Shown here piece after piece: positions 1 to 6,910 of a stretch of 31,079 nt of DNA. Where the stretch lies: assembly GCA_035449045.1 (NCBI GenBank), contig DAOTKC010000017.1:1-31079 (forward strand), given 5' to 3'. Position numbers and translations under genes: made by a program. Under the pieces are notes generated by a model. The model was not told the origin of the DNA and ran no database searches. It saw only the letters and a list, made by a program, of their open reading frames with translations. Origin of the DNA: DAOTKC01 sp035449045 (GTDB lineage: Bacteria; Bacillota; Clostridia; Christensenellales; CAG-917). Numbering within the stretch: the first letter of the stretch is position 1; each line of letters begins with the position of its first letter.

Positions 1-1
1 C

Positions 2-46
2 ACCAAAGCCGACGTGCCGGGTATCATCGCAAAATACCGCGCCTAA
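2..46 (+). CDS. 3' end of an unidentified protein (partial)
   Basis: The first bases read in one frame as 14 residues ending ADVPGIIAKYRA followed by TAA, and a strong intrinsic terminator begins about 30 nt later, which is what the end of a real plus-strand gene looks like. Only the C-terminus is inside the window, so I do not assign a family. The terminator and the structured repeat that follows separate it from the convergent ferritin-like gene. Confidence 0.5.
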   Translation, partial: TKADVPGIIAKYRA

Positions 47-78
47 ACCCATTACCGGACTTCTACCTAACAAAATTT

Positions 79-107
79 AAAATCGCCGCGGATTCGCGGC
101 GATTTTT
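79..107 (+). terminator. intrinsic terminator after the partial first gene
   Basis: A perfect GC-rich stem (AATCGCCGCG paired with CGCGGCGATT, 4-nt loop) is followed by a run of T. It lies about 30 nt after the TAA of the partial gene and fits a rho-independent terminator for it. The A-run on the 5' side could let it work on the opposite strand as well. Confidence 0.85.
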
Positions 108-118
108 CATTCTCTCTT

Positions 119-316
119 GCGGAATCAGCCTAAGGGCGCAGGACCGTGTTACTGTTGCGGCGTGAGGCAGTTACGTATTTTTCTCCCATCAAATGTCTTT
201 ATTTGACGGGGGCCCCGATAAAAGCTTGGTCGGGCTATCAGGGGTTCCCATTGAATGCGGAGCATTTAATGGGGTAAATTCCGAGCCTCGTCCTGCATCC
301 CTTATTCTCATTCCGA
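119..316 (+). repeat. structured dispersed intergenic repeat, copy A (long form)
   Basis: This copy has imperfect inverted ends: GCGGAATCAGCCTAAGGG at 119-136 against CCCTTATTCTCATTCCGA at 299-316. The outer left module (GCGTGAGGCAGTTACGTATT at about 161-180) is shared with copy B. The right module (CCGAGCCTCGTCCTGCATCCC, about 281-301) is shared with copies B and C. Two inner hairpins are visible, 185-194 with 201-210 and 247-258 with 262-273, and copy C has both with compensating base changes. It fills the gap between two convergent genes, and I see no ORF in it. It could be a non-autonomous mobile element or a structured RNA made from read-through transcripts. Confidence 0.75.
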
Positions 317-355
317 TGGCTTCAGGATTTTTGGATTATTTATAGGTTTTAGGTT

Positions 356-847
356 TTAATCAAGCTCCGCAAGTAGGTCGGAGAAAATCTTAATGTGGAG
401 TTCCTCGTCAAGGATAATGCGCTCGAGGAGTTTTATCACTTGGTGATTGGTGAGGCGAAGAATTGTCTTTTCATAGTTGTAGATGGCAAGCTCCTCGCCT
501 CTAATGTTGATTTCAAGAATTTTTCTGAGGTCGCCGGCGTAGTTGACGAAGCTGCCGCTCCAAGGATAGTTGGCGCCGCCCAAGACGGGATAGCCGCCCA
601 GCTTGAAGATGGTTTTTCCCAGCTGCTCGTGGTGCTCCATCTCGGTGACGGCGATAAGAAGCAGCGTCTCGCTTATCTCGGGGAATTTCTCCGCCAGAAT
701 GTAGCTATGAAAGGAGTATTGACAGACCGCCGTCAGCTCGCCTTCCCGTCCCGAATAGTCGTTCATAAGCTTTTTGGCTTCCTCGGGCTCATTTGCGGGC
801 TCGACTTTGGGAAAGGGCAAATTAACCGATACTTTCGATAAATCCAT
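356..847 (-). CDS. ferritin-like (rubrerythrin-type) di-iron protein
   Basis: The 163-residue protein shows the pattern of a ferritin-like four-helix bundle: a first-helix Glu in GREGELTAV, an E-x-x-H in TEMEHHEQLG, another Glu in RGEELAIYNYE and a final E-x-x-H in DEELHIKIF. These are the usual carboxylate and histidine ligands of a di-iron site, so a role in peroxide or oxygen handling or in iron metabolism is likely. No rubredoxin-type Cys pairs are present, so it is not a full rubrerythrin. I start it at 847 because AAGGCGGAG lies just before that ATG; the longer ORF would add 29 atypical residues with no ribosome binding site. It is monocistronic and convergent with the first gene. The exact substrate is unknown. 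Confidence 0.75.
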   Translation of the reverse strand: MDLSKVSVNLPFPKVEPANEPEEAKKLMNDYSGREGELTAVCQYSFHSYILAEKFPEISETLLLIAVTEMEHHEQLGKTIFKLGGYPVLGGANYPWSGSFVNYAGDLRKILEINIRGEELAIYNYEKTILRLTNHQVIKLLERIILDEELHIKIFSDLLAELD

Positions 848-948
848 ATTAATCTCCGCCTTATCATAAGATATGCGCCCCAACCGCCGTTTGTGTAGGA
901 GCGTGGCGGTTTGATAATTAAAAAATTTAGTCAAAAACTAAACCGAAC

Positions 949-977
949 TTGAAAGCCTGAGCTTTTCGTGGTAATAT
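949..977 (+). promoter_or_regulatory. candidate sigma-A promoter of nadE
   Basis: TTGAAA at 949-954 and TAATAT at 972-977 are separated by 17 nt and lie just upstream of the nadE start. This is close to the housekeeping consensus. The predicted 5' leader is only about 10 nt, and the only SD-like sequence is GAGG near 985. Confidence 0.5.
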
Positions 978-992
978 TAGGTCGAGGTTACT

Positions 993-1706
993 ATGGACTT
1001 GAAAAAACGGGCGGATTGGATAAACAAAGTGATGAGGGAGGCGGGAGCCTCGGGCATAGTGTTCGGCAACAGCGGCGGCAAGGACAGCGCCCTCGTCGGA
1101 ATACTGTCAAAGATGGCGACCGATAACGTGCTGTCTGTTATAATGCCCTGCGAGAGCAGCGTAAACTTCGGCTCCGATAGGAGTCACGCCCTTCTTCTCG
1201 CCAAAAAATTCAACATCGAAACGCTTGAAATTGATTTGACGCCGGCAAAAGCCGCCCTTAGGGAAGCTTACGCGGGAAAAATCGCCGACAGGGGCTTAAA
1301 CTACCAAAATATCAACCCGCGCTTAAGAATGCTGACGCTTTACGCCGCGGCTCAGGAGAGAAACTACCTTGTCGCGGGCACGGGCAACAAAAGCGAGCGG
1401 TATATGGGCTATTTCACCAAATGGGGCGACGGCGCATTCGACATAAATCCCATCGGCGATATGACGGTCGGCGAAATTTACCGTGCGCTCAAGGGGCTCG
1501 GCTGCCCCGAGGAAATTATAGTGAAGCCGCCCTCGGCCGGCCTTTTCGAAGGACAGACCGATGAACGGGAAATGGGCATAAGCTACGCCGCCATCGACGA
1601 ATATCTTCTTAATAACAATGCTTCAAACGAGGACGCACAAAAAATCGAAGCCGCACATAAACGGACGGAGCACAAGCGTCTTCCGCCAAGAATATACCCC
1701 GACTGA
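993..1706 (+). CDS. nadE: ammonia-dependent NAD(+) synthetase
   Basis: NadE adenylates nicotinic acid adenine dinucleotide with ATP and amidates it to NAD+, the last step of NAD biosynthesis in the cytoplasm. The PP-loop SGGKDS is at residues 27-32. The block GTGNKSERYMGYFTKWGDG and the tail KRLPPRIYP match the NadE fold, including the usual NKSE motif. At 237 residues it has only the synthetase domain and no nitrilase-like glutaminase domain, so it should use free ammonia. The ATG at 993 has a modest GAGG about 7 nt upstream and a good promoter-like element before it. It is a single-gene unit ending at the terminator near 1774. Confidence 0.93.
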   Translation: MDLKKRADWINKVMREAGASGIVFGNSGGKDSALVGILSKMATDNVLSVIMPCESSVNFGSDRSHALLLAKKFNIETLEIDLTPAKAALREAYAGKIADRGLNYQNINPRLRMLTLYAAAQERNYLVAGTGNKSERYMGYFTKWGDGAFDINPIGDMTVGEIYRALKGLGCPEEIIVKPPSAGLFEGQTDEREMGISYAAIDEYLLNNNASNEDAQKIEAAHKRTEHKRLPPRIYPD

Positions 1707-1773
1707 AACGAAGAAAAAAACCATTCGTTCATCGCGAGCGGATAATAAATTAATTATTAATCAGCCTAAGAAT

Positions 1774-1808
1774 AAAATCCTACCGTCATCGGTAGGATTT
1801 TAGTTTTT
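1774..1808 (+). terminator. intrinsic terminator downstream of nadE
   Basis: A 12-bp perfect stem (AAAATCCTACCG with CGGTAGGATTTT, loop TCAT) is followed by TAGTTTTTG. It lies about 70 nt past the nadE stop and before the next promoter, so it most likely ends nadE transcription. Confidence 0.85.
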
Positions 1809-1867
1809 GATAGGGAAAATTTTAGAAAAAGCCTAAAAAATACTTGAAAAAATAATTTAAAAAACAG

Positions 1868-1896
1868 TTGACAAACACCGCGCCGCAATATAGAGT
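1868..1896 (+). promoter_or_regulatory. candidate promoter of the T-box/trpB transcript
   Basis: TTGACA at 1868-1873 is a perfect -35 box. A -10 candidate TATAGA begins at 1889, or TAGAGT at 1891 (17-nt spacing). A start near 1903 would give a transcript that opens directly with the T-box leader. Confidence 0.6.
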
Positions 1897-1904
1897 ATAG
1901 TAAA

Positions 1905-2130
1905 ATCGATAAACCGCTGATGTAGAGTAGTAGCCGGACAGATTGCCGCACAGAGAATTCCGGGTTGGTGCGACGGAAAGGGACGGGTCGGGTGAATGGA
2001 CTACGGAGGGCAAGGGCGAGCGCTTTTGCGGGTAGCCTTTGACGGGTCTCCGCCGTAACGGGAGCGGATATGTCAGTATCCTGTATTAAGGCTGAAAGCT
2101 AAGGCTTTTCAGTGAATTTGGGTGGCACCA
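1905..2130 (+). promoter_or_regulatory. T-box leader, probable tryptophan specifier
   Basis: The T-box core TTGGGTGGCACCACG lies at about 2118-2132, immediately before a terminator, as in canonical T-boxes. Stem I is supported by TGTAG (1921) pairing with CTAC (2001), and by an AGAGA-type bulge followed by GGGTTGGTGCGA, which is typical of the distal end. In the specifier position the sequence reads GTGAA-TGG-ACTAC, giving TGG (Trp) at 1997-1999. A stem III candidate, CTGAAA paired with TTTCAG, lies at about 2092-2112. A tryptophan sensor fits the downstream trpB. Uncharged tRNA-Trp would stabilise the antiterminator. The specifier assignment is by eye and is less certain than the T-box itself. 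Confidence 0.85.
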
Positions 2131-2168
2131 CGACCGAAATCGTCCCAAGGTTTCGGTCGTTTTTTTAT
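2131..2168 (+). terminator. T-box-controlled intrinsic terminator
   Basis: CGACCGAAA at 2131-2139 pairs with TTTCGGTCG at 2151-2159, followed by a run of eight or more T. The 5' arm begins inside the T-box core, so antiterminator and terminator are mutually exclusive. Confidence 0.9.
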
Positions 2169-2273
2169 TTTTTTTGATCTTGTAAATGCAAAATGCGAGG
2201 CAAAAGGAAGCGGAAAACCGTTAGCTCAATAAAGCGTTATGGGCGCGAGAAGAATGAACGGTCAAAAACTTAC

Positions 2274-2470
2274 GCTTGAAAACATATTGCAGTTTTCAAG
2301 GCAAAAAATGTAAACCAATGAAGCGCACGAGCGCTTTCAAGTCAAAAAATGTAAACAAATGCTTGAAAACATACCGCAGTTTTTAAGTCAAAAAATGTAA
2401 ACCAATGAAGCGCACCGGCGTTTTCAAGTCAAAAAATGCTTGGAAGCATATTACCGCTTTCAAGATAAAA
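2274..2470 (+). repeat. tandem hairpin-bearing repeats between T-box and trpB
   Basis: Unit 1 (2274-2360, 87 bp) and unit 2 (2361-2437, 77 bp) differ at 7 of their first 77 positions; unit 1 carries 10 extra bases at its end. A third partial unit runs 2438-2470. Each of the first two units begins with GCTTGAAAAC and reads into an inverted copy (CTTGAAAAC with GTTTTCAAG in unit 1), so it can form a small hairpin. Within units, a TTTCAAGTCAAAAAATG-like motif recurs five times. Units 2-3 happen to keep an open frame into trpB, but the trpB ribosome binding site lies after them. The rest of the 2171-2494 gap shows no gene. Confidence 0.8.
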
Positions 2471-2494
2471 AACACCGTAAAGGAGGATAAAAAG

Positions 2495-3871
2495 ATGAAG
2501 CAGCAAACAATACCGACCAAAATCTATTTGACCGAAGACGAGATGCCGCGCACTTGGTATAATTTGCGCGCCGTCATGAAGGAAAAGCATGCTCCCATGC
2601 TCCACCCCGGCACGCTCAAACCCTGCGTCAAGGAAGATTTGCTGCCCGTGTTTTGCAGCGAGCTCGTCGATCAGGAACTGAACGACCGCGACCGCGATAT
2701 ACCTATCCCCGAGGAAATCATCGAGTTTTACAAGATGTATCGCCCCTCACCCTTAGTCCGCGCCTACTGCCTGGAGAAAAAGCTGGGCACGCCCGCCGAA
2801 ATCTACTACAAATTCGAGGGCAACAACACTTCGGGCTCGCACAAGCTAAACTCTGCGGTGCCGCAGGTCTACTACGCCAAGGCCGACGGCCTAACCTCGC
2901 TGACCACCGAAACGGGCGCAGGTCAATGGGGCACGGCGTTGAGCATGGCCTGTGCTTACTACGACATGAAACTTAAGGTGTTCATGGTCAAGATAAGCAG
3001 CGAGCAAAAGCCCTACCGAAAGGCAGTCATGGAAACTTACGGCGCCACCGTCATCCCCTCGCCCTCGACGACTACCGAGGTCGGGCGCAGGATTTTGAAG
3101 GAAAACCCGGGCACGGGCGGCTCGCTCGGCTGCGCGATATCTGAAGCGATCGAGGTGGCGACGACGACGGACAAATGCCGTTATACCTTGGGAAGCGTCA
3201 TGAACCACGTCATACTCCATCAGTCAATCATAGGCGTTGAGGCCAAGACGGCGCTCGACAAATACGGCGTCAAGCCCGACGTTGTGATAGGCTGCGCGGG
3301 CGGCGGCTCCAACCTCGGCGGGCTGATCGCGCCCTTTATGGGCGAGAAACTCACCGGCGGCAAGGACTACCGCTTTATCGCCGTCGAACCCGCCTCCTGC
3401 CCCTCGCTGACGCGCGGTAAATACGCCTACGACTTCGGCGACACCGGCAAAAGCACACCTCTTGTCAAGATGTATACGCTGGGCTCGGGCTTCATCCCCT
3501 CGCCCAACCACGCCGGCGGGCTTCGCTATCACGGCATGAGCCCCATCTTGTCCAAGCTCTACCACGACGGATATATGGAAGCGCGCTCCATTGAACAGCA
3601 CCGCGTCTTCGACGCCGCCGTAACGTTCGCGAGGATTGAGGGCATCCTTCCCGCGCCCGAATCGGCGCACGCCATCTGCGCCGCCATCGACGAGGCTATG
3701 GAATGCAAAAAGACGGGCGAAAAGAAGGTCATTCTCTTCGGGCTCACCGGCACGGGCTATTTCGACCTTTCCGCCTACACCGCCTACAACAACAAGACAA
3801 TGACCGACTATGTCCCCACCGACGAGGACCTCGAGCGCGGCTTTGCCTCGATACCGAACATCGGACTTTAA
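2495..3871 (+). CDS. trpB: tryptophan synthase beta chain, TrpB2 type
   Basis: This is a pyridoxal-phosphate enzyme that condenses indole with serine to make tryptophan. Its 458 residues, longer than TrpB1 (about 400), and the PLP-lysine segment NNTSGSHKLNSA place it in the TrpB2 subgroup. Further family blocks are TTETGAGQWGTALS, the phosphate-binding GCAGGGSNLGG and the late GLTGTGYFD. An ATG at 2495 follows AAAGGAGG with good spacing; the frame is open from 2405 but that part is repeat sequence. No trpA or other trp gene is adjacent, so the protein may salvage indole or work with a distant TrpA. The upstream Trp T-box supports a role in tryptophan supply. It ends before a strong terminator. 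Confidence 0.92.
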   Translation: MKQQTIPTKIYLTEDEMPRTWYNLRAVMKEKHAPMLHPGTLKPCVKEDLLPVFCSELVDQELNDRDRDIPIPEEIIEFYKMYRPSPLVRAYCLEKKLGTPAEIYYKFEGNNTSGSHKLNSAVPQVYYAKADGLTSLTTETGAGQWGTALSMACAYYDMKLKVFMVKISSEQKPYRKAVMETYGATVIPSPSTTTEVGRRILKENPGTGGSLGCAISEAIEVATTTDKCRYTLGSVMNHVILHQSIIGVEAKTALDKYGVKPDVVIGCAGGGSNLGGLIAPFMGEKLTGGKDYRFIAVEPASCPSLTRGKYAYDFGDTGKSTPLVKMYTLGSGFIPSPNHAGGLRYHGMSPILSKLYHDGYMEARSIEQHRVFDAAVTFARIEGILPAPESAHAICAAIDEAMECKKTGEKKVILFGLTGTGYFDLSAYTAYNNKTMTDYVPTDEDLERGFASIPNIGL

Positions 3872-3894
3872 CCCTAAATTCTCTTTATATTAAA

Positions 3895-3925
3895 AAAATT
3901 CCCGCAAAAAACTGCGGGAATTTTT
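3895..3925. terminator. terminator between trpB and yebC, possibly bidirectional
   Basis: AAAAATTCCCGCA pairs with TGCGGGAATTTTT across a short A-rich loop. The T-run on one side and A-run on the other would allow it to terminate both trpB (plus) and the convergent yebC (minus). Confidence 0.85.
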
Positions 3926-3989
3926 ATCTTCATAAGTTCAAATATTTATCAAAAATATGACGGTTGATAAAAGGAAAGATCCGTTTTAT

Positions 3990-4733
3990 TTATTCTACTT
4001 CGACTTCATCGGGAAGGATAGCATTGTGAAAAACGTTTTGCACATCATCCAACTCGTCGAGTTTGTCAATCATCTTTTGAAGCGTTTCCGCCTGCTGGTC
4101 TGTCGGCGTCACTTCGCTTATAGCAATCATATCGATTTCGGCGGAAAGCGGCGTGATTTTAGCGGCTTCCAACACCTCTCTGACCTTGCCCAAATCCTGC
4201 GGCAACGTGTAGATTTCGAAGACCTCGTCGTCGTCGGTTAAAATGTCGTCGGCGCCCGAATCGATGGCCAACATCATGAGGTCGTCCTCCGATATGTCGG
4301 ACCTTGACACCACTATGACGCCGCGCTTGTTGAAAAGATAGGAAACGCAGCCGGTAGAGCCCAAGGAGCCGCCGTATTTGTCGAAGATGTGCCTGACGTC
4401 GCCCGCCGTGCGGTTTTTGTTGTCGGTCAAGGCCTCGACGATAAAGGCGACGCCGCCCACGCCGTAGCCTTCGTAGGTCATATCCTCATAGTTTATGTTT
4501 TCGCCCTCGCCCGACGCCTTTTTAATGGAGCGCATGATGTTGTCGTTGGGCATGTTGTTCGCCTTGGCTTTGGCGATGGCGTCGCGAAGCCGCGAGTTGG
4601 CGGTGGGATCAGCCCCGCCGGTTTTGACCGCTATGGCGAGCTCGCGCCCAATCTTGGTGAAGGTGTTGGAACGCGCGGCGTCGCCCTTAGCTTTTTTATG
4701 CTTTATATTAGCCCATTTACTATGTCCACTCAT
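3990..4733 (-). CDS. yebC: YebC/PmpR (TACO1) family protein
   Basis: The 247-residue protein starts with the family signature MSGHSKWANIKHKKAKGDAA. It also has FTKIGRELAIAVKTGG, the basic NMPNDNIMRSIKKASGE segment and the acidic C-terminal region. YebC was long annotated as a transcription regulator; family work now favours a ribosome-associated factor that relieves stalling at proline stretches. Length is normal. The only upstream SD (AGGAGG) sits about 15 nt from the ATG, which is long, but no better start exists. It follows the methyltransferase gene on the same strand, separated by a short repeat (copy D), and is convergent with trpB. Confidence 0.93.
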   Translation of the reverse strand: MSGHSKWANIKHKKAKGDAARSNTFTKIGRELAIAVKTGGADPTANSRLRDAIAKAKANNMPNDNIMRSIKKASGEGENINYEDMTYEGYGVGGVAFIVEALTDNKNRTAGDVRHIFDKYGGSLGSTGCVSYLFNKRGVIVVSRSDISEDDLMMLAIDSGADDILTDDDEVFEIYTLPQDLGKVREVLEAAKITPLSAEIDMIAISEVTPTDQQAETLQKMIDKLDELDDVQNVFHNAILPDEVEVE

Positions 4734-4766
4734 ATTTATTTATTTTAACCTCCTATGGGTTGCAAA

Positions 4767-4827
4767 ATTAAATCTCAGGGCGCGGGACTGTGTTACTGAC
4801 TTCGGGGCAACGCGCTCATAGATTAAT
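4767..4827 (+). repeat. structured dispersed intergenic repeat, copy D (short form)
   Basis: GGGCGCGGGACTGTGTTACTG at 4778-4798 matches 19 of 21 bases of copy A (126-146 region). The ends are imperfect inverted repeats: ATTAAATCTCAGGGCGCG against CGCGCTCATAGATTAAT. The inner hairpin modules and the right module of the long copies are missing, so this is a deleted derivative. It lies between the methyltransferase gene and yebC and overlaps the TAA stop of the former (4823-4825). Confidence 0.6.
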
Positions 4828-5584
4828 AACGAAAGAATTTATACATCGCAATACCCGCTGCCACAGCCACATTCAACGATTCCATGGCTTTCATGGGGAT
4901 TGACATGGTGGCGGAAGCGGCGGCGAGAAGGGCGGGGCGGATGCCGTGCGCTTCGCTTCCCAAAATCAGCGTTACGGGCGGAGGCTTTTCCTCAAGGTCG
5001 CGGCGCCCCGAGGCGTCGAGCGCGACCGAGTAGGTCGACGTCGCTATATCGAGCGCGCGAGTTAAGTCAATTTCAAAGATATTAAGGGAAAGGACGGCGC
5101 CCTGCGACGCTCTGACCGTCTTTCCCGAGTAGGCGTCGGCGCACTCAAGTAGGTAGACGTCGGAAAAGCCGGCGGCCGCCGCCGTCCGAAAAATTGTGCC
5201 CAAGTTGCCGGGGTCGGACACTCCGTCCAAAATAAGCGCGTTCCCTATGGGTTTTTGGAATGGTTTTTGGGGCTTTTTCAAAACCGCCAGCACGCCGAAA
5301 GGGCTTTCGCTCTCCGATGCCGCCGCAAACGCTTTGTCGGAAAGCGTGTAGACCGCGACATTGGGAAAGCGCAAAAACACCTCGGAAAATTCCTCTTCCC
5401 GCCTCTTAGTTGTAAAAAACATCAGAGGCTCGGAAGAGCCGGCAAGGTCGCGGACGATGTTGCCGCCCTCGACGACAAAGAGACCGCTTTCGTCGCGCGC
5501 CTCTTTGTTTTTGAGGTTTTTCACAAACCGCACTTTATCGTTCGAAACCGAACTAATAAACTCGGGATATTGCATAAAATCCAT
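4823..5584 (-). CDS. TrmH/SpoU-family RNA 2'-O-methyltransferase
   Basis: SAM-dependent methyltransferases of this family modify ribose 2'-OH groups in rRNA or tRNA and have a knotted SPOUT domain. The three motifs are visible: DGVSDPGNLGTIFRTAAAAGF, the LGSEAHGI block and IPMKAMESLNVAVAAGIAMY. The N-terminal region (SNDKVRFVKNLKNKEAR, FVVEG) is the L30e-like substrate-binding domain of the RlmB-like subgroup. The exact target nucleotide cannot be read. I start it at 5584 (254 aa); the ATG at 5575 is an equal alternative. Neither has a clear SD, and the first ATG comes directly after a terminator T-run. The longer frame would overlap rplT and is unlikely. Confidence 0.85.
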   Translation of the reverse strand: MDFMQYPEFISSVSNDKVRFVKNLKNKEARDESGLFVVEGGNIVRDLAGSSEPLMFFTTKRREEEFSEVFLRFPNVAVYTLSDKAFAAASESESPFGVLAVLKKPQKPFQKPIGNALILDGVSDPGNLGTIFRTAAAAGFSDVYLLECADAYSGKTVRASQGAVLSLNIFEIDLTRALDIATSTYSVALDASGRRDLEEKPPPVTLILGSEAHGIRPALLAAASATMSIPMKAMESLNVAVAAGIAMYKFFRY

Positions 5585-5586
5585 TA

Positions 5587-5613
5587 AAAAAGCTGCCAAG
5601 CGGCAGCCTTTTT
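5587..5613 (-). terminator. intrinsic terminator after rplT
   Basis: On the minus strand GCTGCC pairs with GGCAGC around a GCTT tetraloop, preceded by A and followed by six T. It starts a few bases after the rplT stop and probably ends most infC-rpmI-rplT transcripts, with read-through feeding the methyltransferase gene. Confidence 0.85.
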
Positions 5614-5618
5614 CAGTT

Positions 5619-5969
5619 TTAGTTGGCGGCTTTGACCTGCTCGCACAGCGCGGCAAATCCTGCCTTGTCGTTAACCGCCATATCGGCGAGTATCTTGCGG
5701 TTTAAGCCGATTTGAAGCTTCTTAAGCCCGTTCATGAAGCGGCTGTAATTTAAGTCGTTCAAACGCGCCGCGGCGTTGATTCTGGCTATCCAAAGGGTGC
5801 GCATATCGCGCTTTCTCTGCTTTCTTCCGACGTAGGCGTATGCCTGCGACTTCATGACGGCTTGGCGCGCTATTCTGTAAAGCTTGGACTTGCCGCCGAA
5901 ATATCCTTTTGCCTGATGCAGTATCTTTCTGCGTTTCTTTAATGCGTTTACCGATCTTTTAATTCTCAT
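5619..5969 (-). CDS. rplT: 50S ribosomal protein L20
   Basis: The 116-residue basic protein matches L20 throughout, including the start MRIKRSVNALKKRRKILHQA, the central YRIARQAVMKS segment and RDMRTLWIARINAAAR. L20 binds 23S rRNA early in large-subunit assembly and in several Bacillota represses its own operon by binding the infC leader. It is 18 bp downstream of rpmI. SD GGGAGG lies before the ATG. Confidence 0.98.
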   Translation of the reverse strand: MRIKRSVNALKKRRKILHQAKGYFGGKSKLYRIARQAVMKSQAYAYVGRKQRKRDMRTLWIARINAAARLNDLNYSRFMNGLKKLQIGLNRKILADMAVNDKAGFAALCEQVKAAN

Positions 5970-5987
5970 CTTTCTATCCTCCCGCGG

Positions 5988-6185
5988 TTAGTCGTAGGGC
6001 AGCAGCTTCTTGACCGTTGCCGATTGCGTATCGTTGACATACCCGCCCTGGCGCAGACGGCGTTTCCGCTTGGTGTCCTTCTTGGTCAGGATATGGTTTT
6101 TGTTCTGTTTGTTTCTCTTGATAAGTCCCGTTTTAGTGGCTCTAAAACGCTTCTTGGCGCCGCTGTGCGACTTTTGCTTTATCAT
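5988..6185 (-). CDS. rpmI: 50S ribosomal protein L35
   Basis: The 65-residue, very basic protein has the L35 features: KSHSGAKKRFRATKTGLIKR near the start and HILTKKDTKRKRRLR in the middle. It lies between infC and rplT in the widely conserved order infC-rpmI-rplT. The spacing of about 20 bp on each side, with an SD (GGAGG) before the ATG, indicates co-transcription and co-translation. Confidence 0.98.
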   Translation of the reverse strand: MIKQKSHSGAKKRFRATKTGLIKRNKQNKNHILTKKDTKRKRRLRQGGYVNDTQSATVKKLLPYD

Positions 6186-6205
6186 ATTGTCCTCCGTTTG
6201 GCTGG

Positions 6206-6718
6206 TTATTTTTTATTGACGGGCGACAGAATCATCGCTATCGTCCTGCCCTCGAGCACGGGCTCTTTTTCTTTGACGCCGTAGTCCTTCACTATGTTAT
6301 AAAAATCCGACATCACGCGCATAGAGATATCCTGATGCGCCATCTGCCGCCCCTTGAGGCGGATGGAGGCGCGGACGCGGTCGCCGTCCGACAAAAACTT
6401 GATTGCCGAACGCGCCTTGGTATTGAGGTCGCCCACGTCGATGGTCGCCGACAGCCAAACCTCTTTGAGCTCGACTACCTTTTGCTTGGCCTTGGCCTCT
6501 TTCTCGCGCTTGGACTGCTCATAGCGGAACTTGCCGTAGTCCATTATCTGGCAGACGGGCGGAACCGCGGTCGGTGAAATTTTCACCAAATCGAGCTCCA
6601 TCTCGGCGGCGAGACGGTTGGCCTCATACGCCGACATAATGCCTAACTGCGCTTTATCGGGGCCGATTACCCTAACTTCGCGGTCCCGAATCTGTTCGTT
6701 CAGTTGATGTTCTTTGAT
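6206..6718 (-). CDS. infC: translation initiation factor IF-3, with AUC start
   Basis: IF-3 binds the 30S subunit, keeps subunits apart and checks the start codon. Family blocks are NEQIRDREVRVIGPDKAQLG at the N-terminus, MDYGKFRYEQSKREKEAKAKQ at the linker and the C-terminal IKFLSDGDRVRASIRLKGR. Homologues begin a few residues before NEQI. The only codon at the right distance (8 nt) from GGGAGG is ATC at 6718-6716, giving 170 residues, the usual length. No ATG, GTG or TTG fits; the in-frame ATG at 6793 lies beyond a leader terminator. infC is known for rare start codons in other bacteria, so I read ATC as real. Confidence 0.93.
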   Translation of the reverse strand: MKEHQLNEQIRDREVRVIGPDKAQLGIMSAYEANRLAAEMELDLVKISPTAVPPVCQIMDYGKFRYEQSKREKEAKAKQKVVELKEVWLSATIDVGDLNTKARSAIKFLSDGDRVRASIRLKGRQMAHQDISMRVMSDFYNIVKDYGVKEKEPVLEGRTIAMILSPVNKK

Positions 6719-6730
6719 AAGCGTTTCCTC

Positions 6731-6838
6731 CCAAAAAAAATTGCGGCAGCAAAAACCACCGCAACGAAAGCTCATGACTATTCGTATCAACAACCAAACC
6801 GCATTGCAACTTTGGTGAGAAAGTGATTTCTGCTTGCT
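6731..6838 (-). promoter_or_regulatory. infC leader with attenuator terminator (L20-leader-like)
   Basis: On the minus strand a leader of about 120 nt ends with TTGCGG (6764-6759) pairing with CCGCAA (6746-6741), followed by eight T and then directly the infC SD. This is a terminator placed to control infC-rpmI-rplT. An earlier ATGCGG segment (about 6807-6812) could pair with the terminator's CCGCA arm as an antiterminator. In Bacillus such leaders respond to L20; that ligand is inferred here from synteny, not shown. Confidence 0.7.
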
Positions 6839-6843
6839 TAGAT

Positions 6844-6873
6844 ATAATAATCAAATTATAAAAAGTTGTCAAC
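6844..6873 (-). promoter_or_regulatory. promoter of the infC-rpmI-rplT operon
   Basis: On the minus strand TTGACA (6873-6868) and TATTAT (6849-6844) are separated by 18 nt in a very AT-rich setting, giving a start near 6838. This is a near-consensus housekeeping promoter, as expected for translation genes. Confidence 0.65.
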
Positions 6874-6910
6874 CGTTTTTAAAAAATTAAAAACTAGGGC
6901 ATCTTTGGAT

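Noticed and set aside
1822..2013. Small minus-strand open frames in the trpB leader
   Set aside because: They overlap the T-box promoter and Stem I, have no ribosome binding site and contain low-complexity Phe/Leu runs from AT-rich DNA.
2274..2470. CRISPR array
   Set aside because: Only two to three units are present, there are no unique spacers between exact repeats and no cas genes. The pattern is a degenerate tandem repeat.
2405..2494. Extended N-terminus for TrpB
   Set aside because: The extra 30 codons are repeat DNA, while AAAGGAGG immediately precedes the ATG at 2495, where the TrpB2 homology begins.
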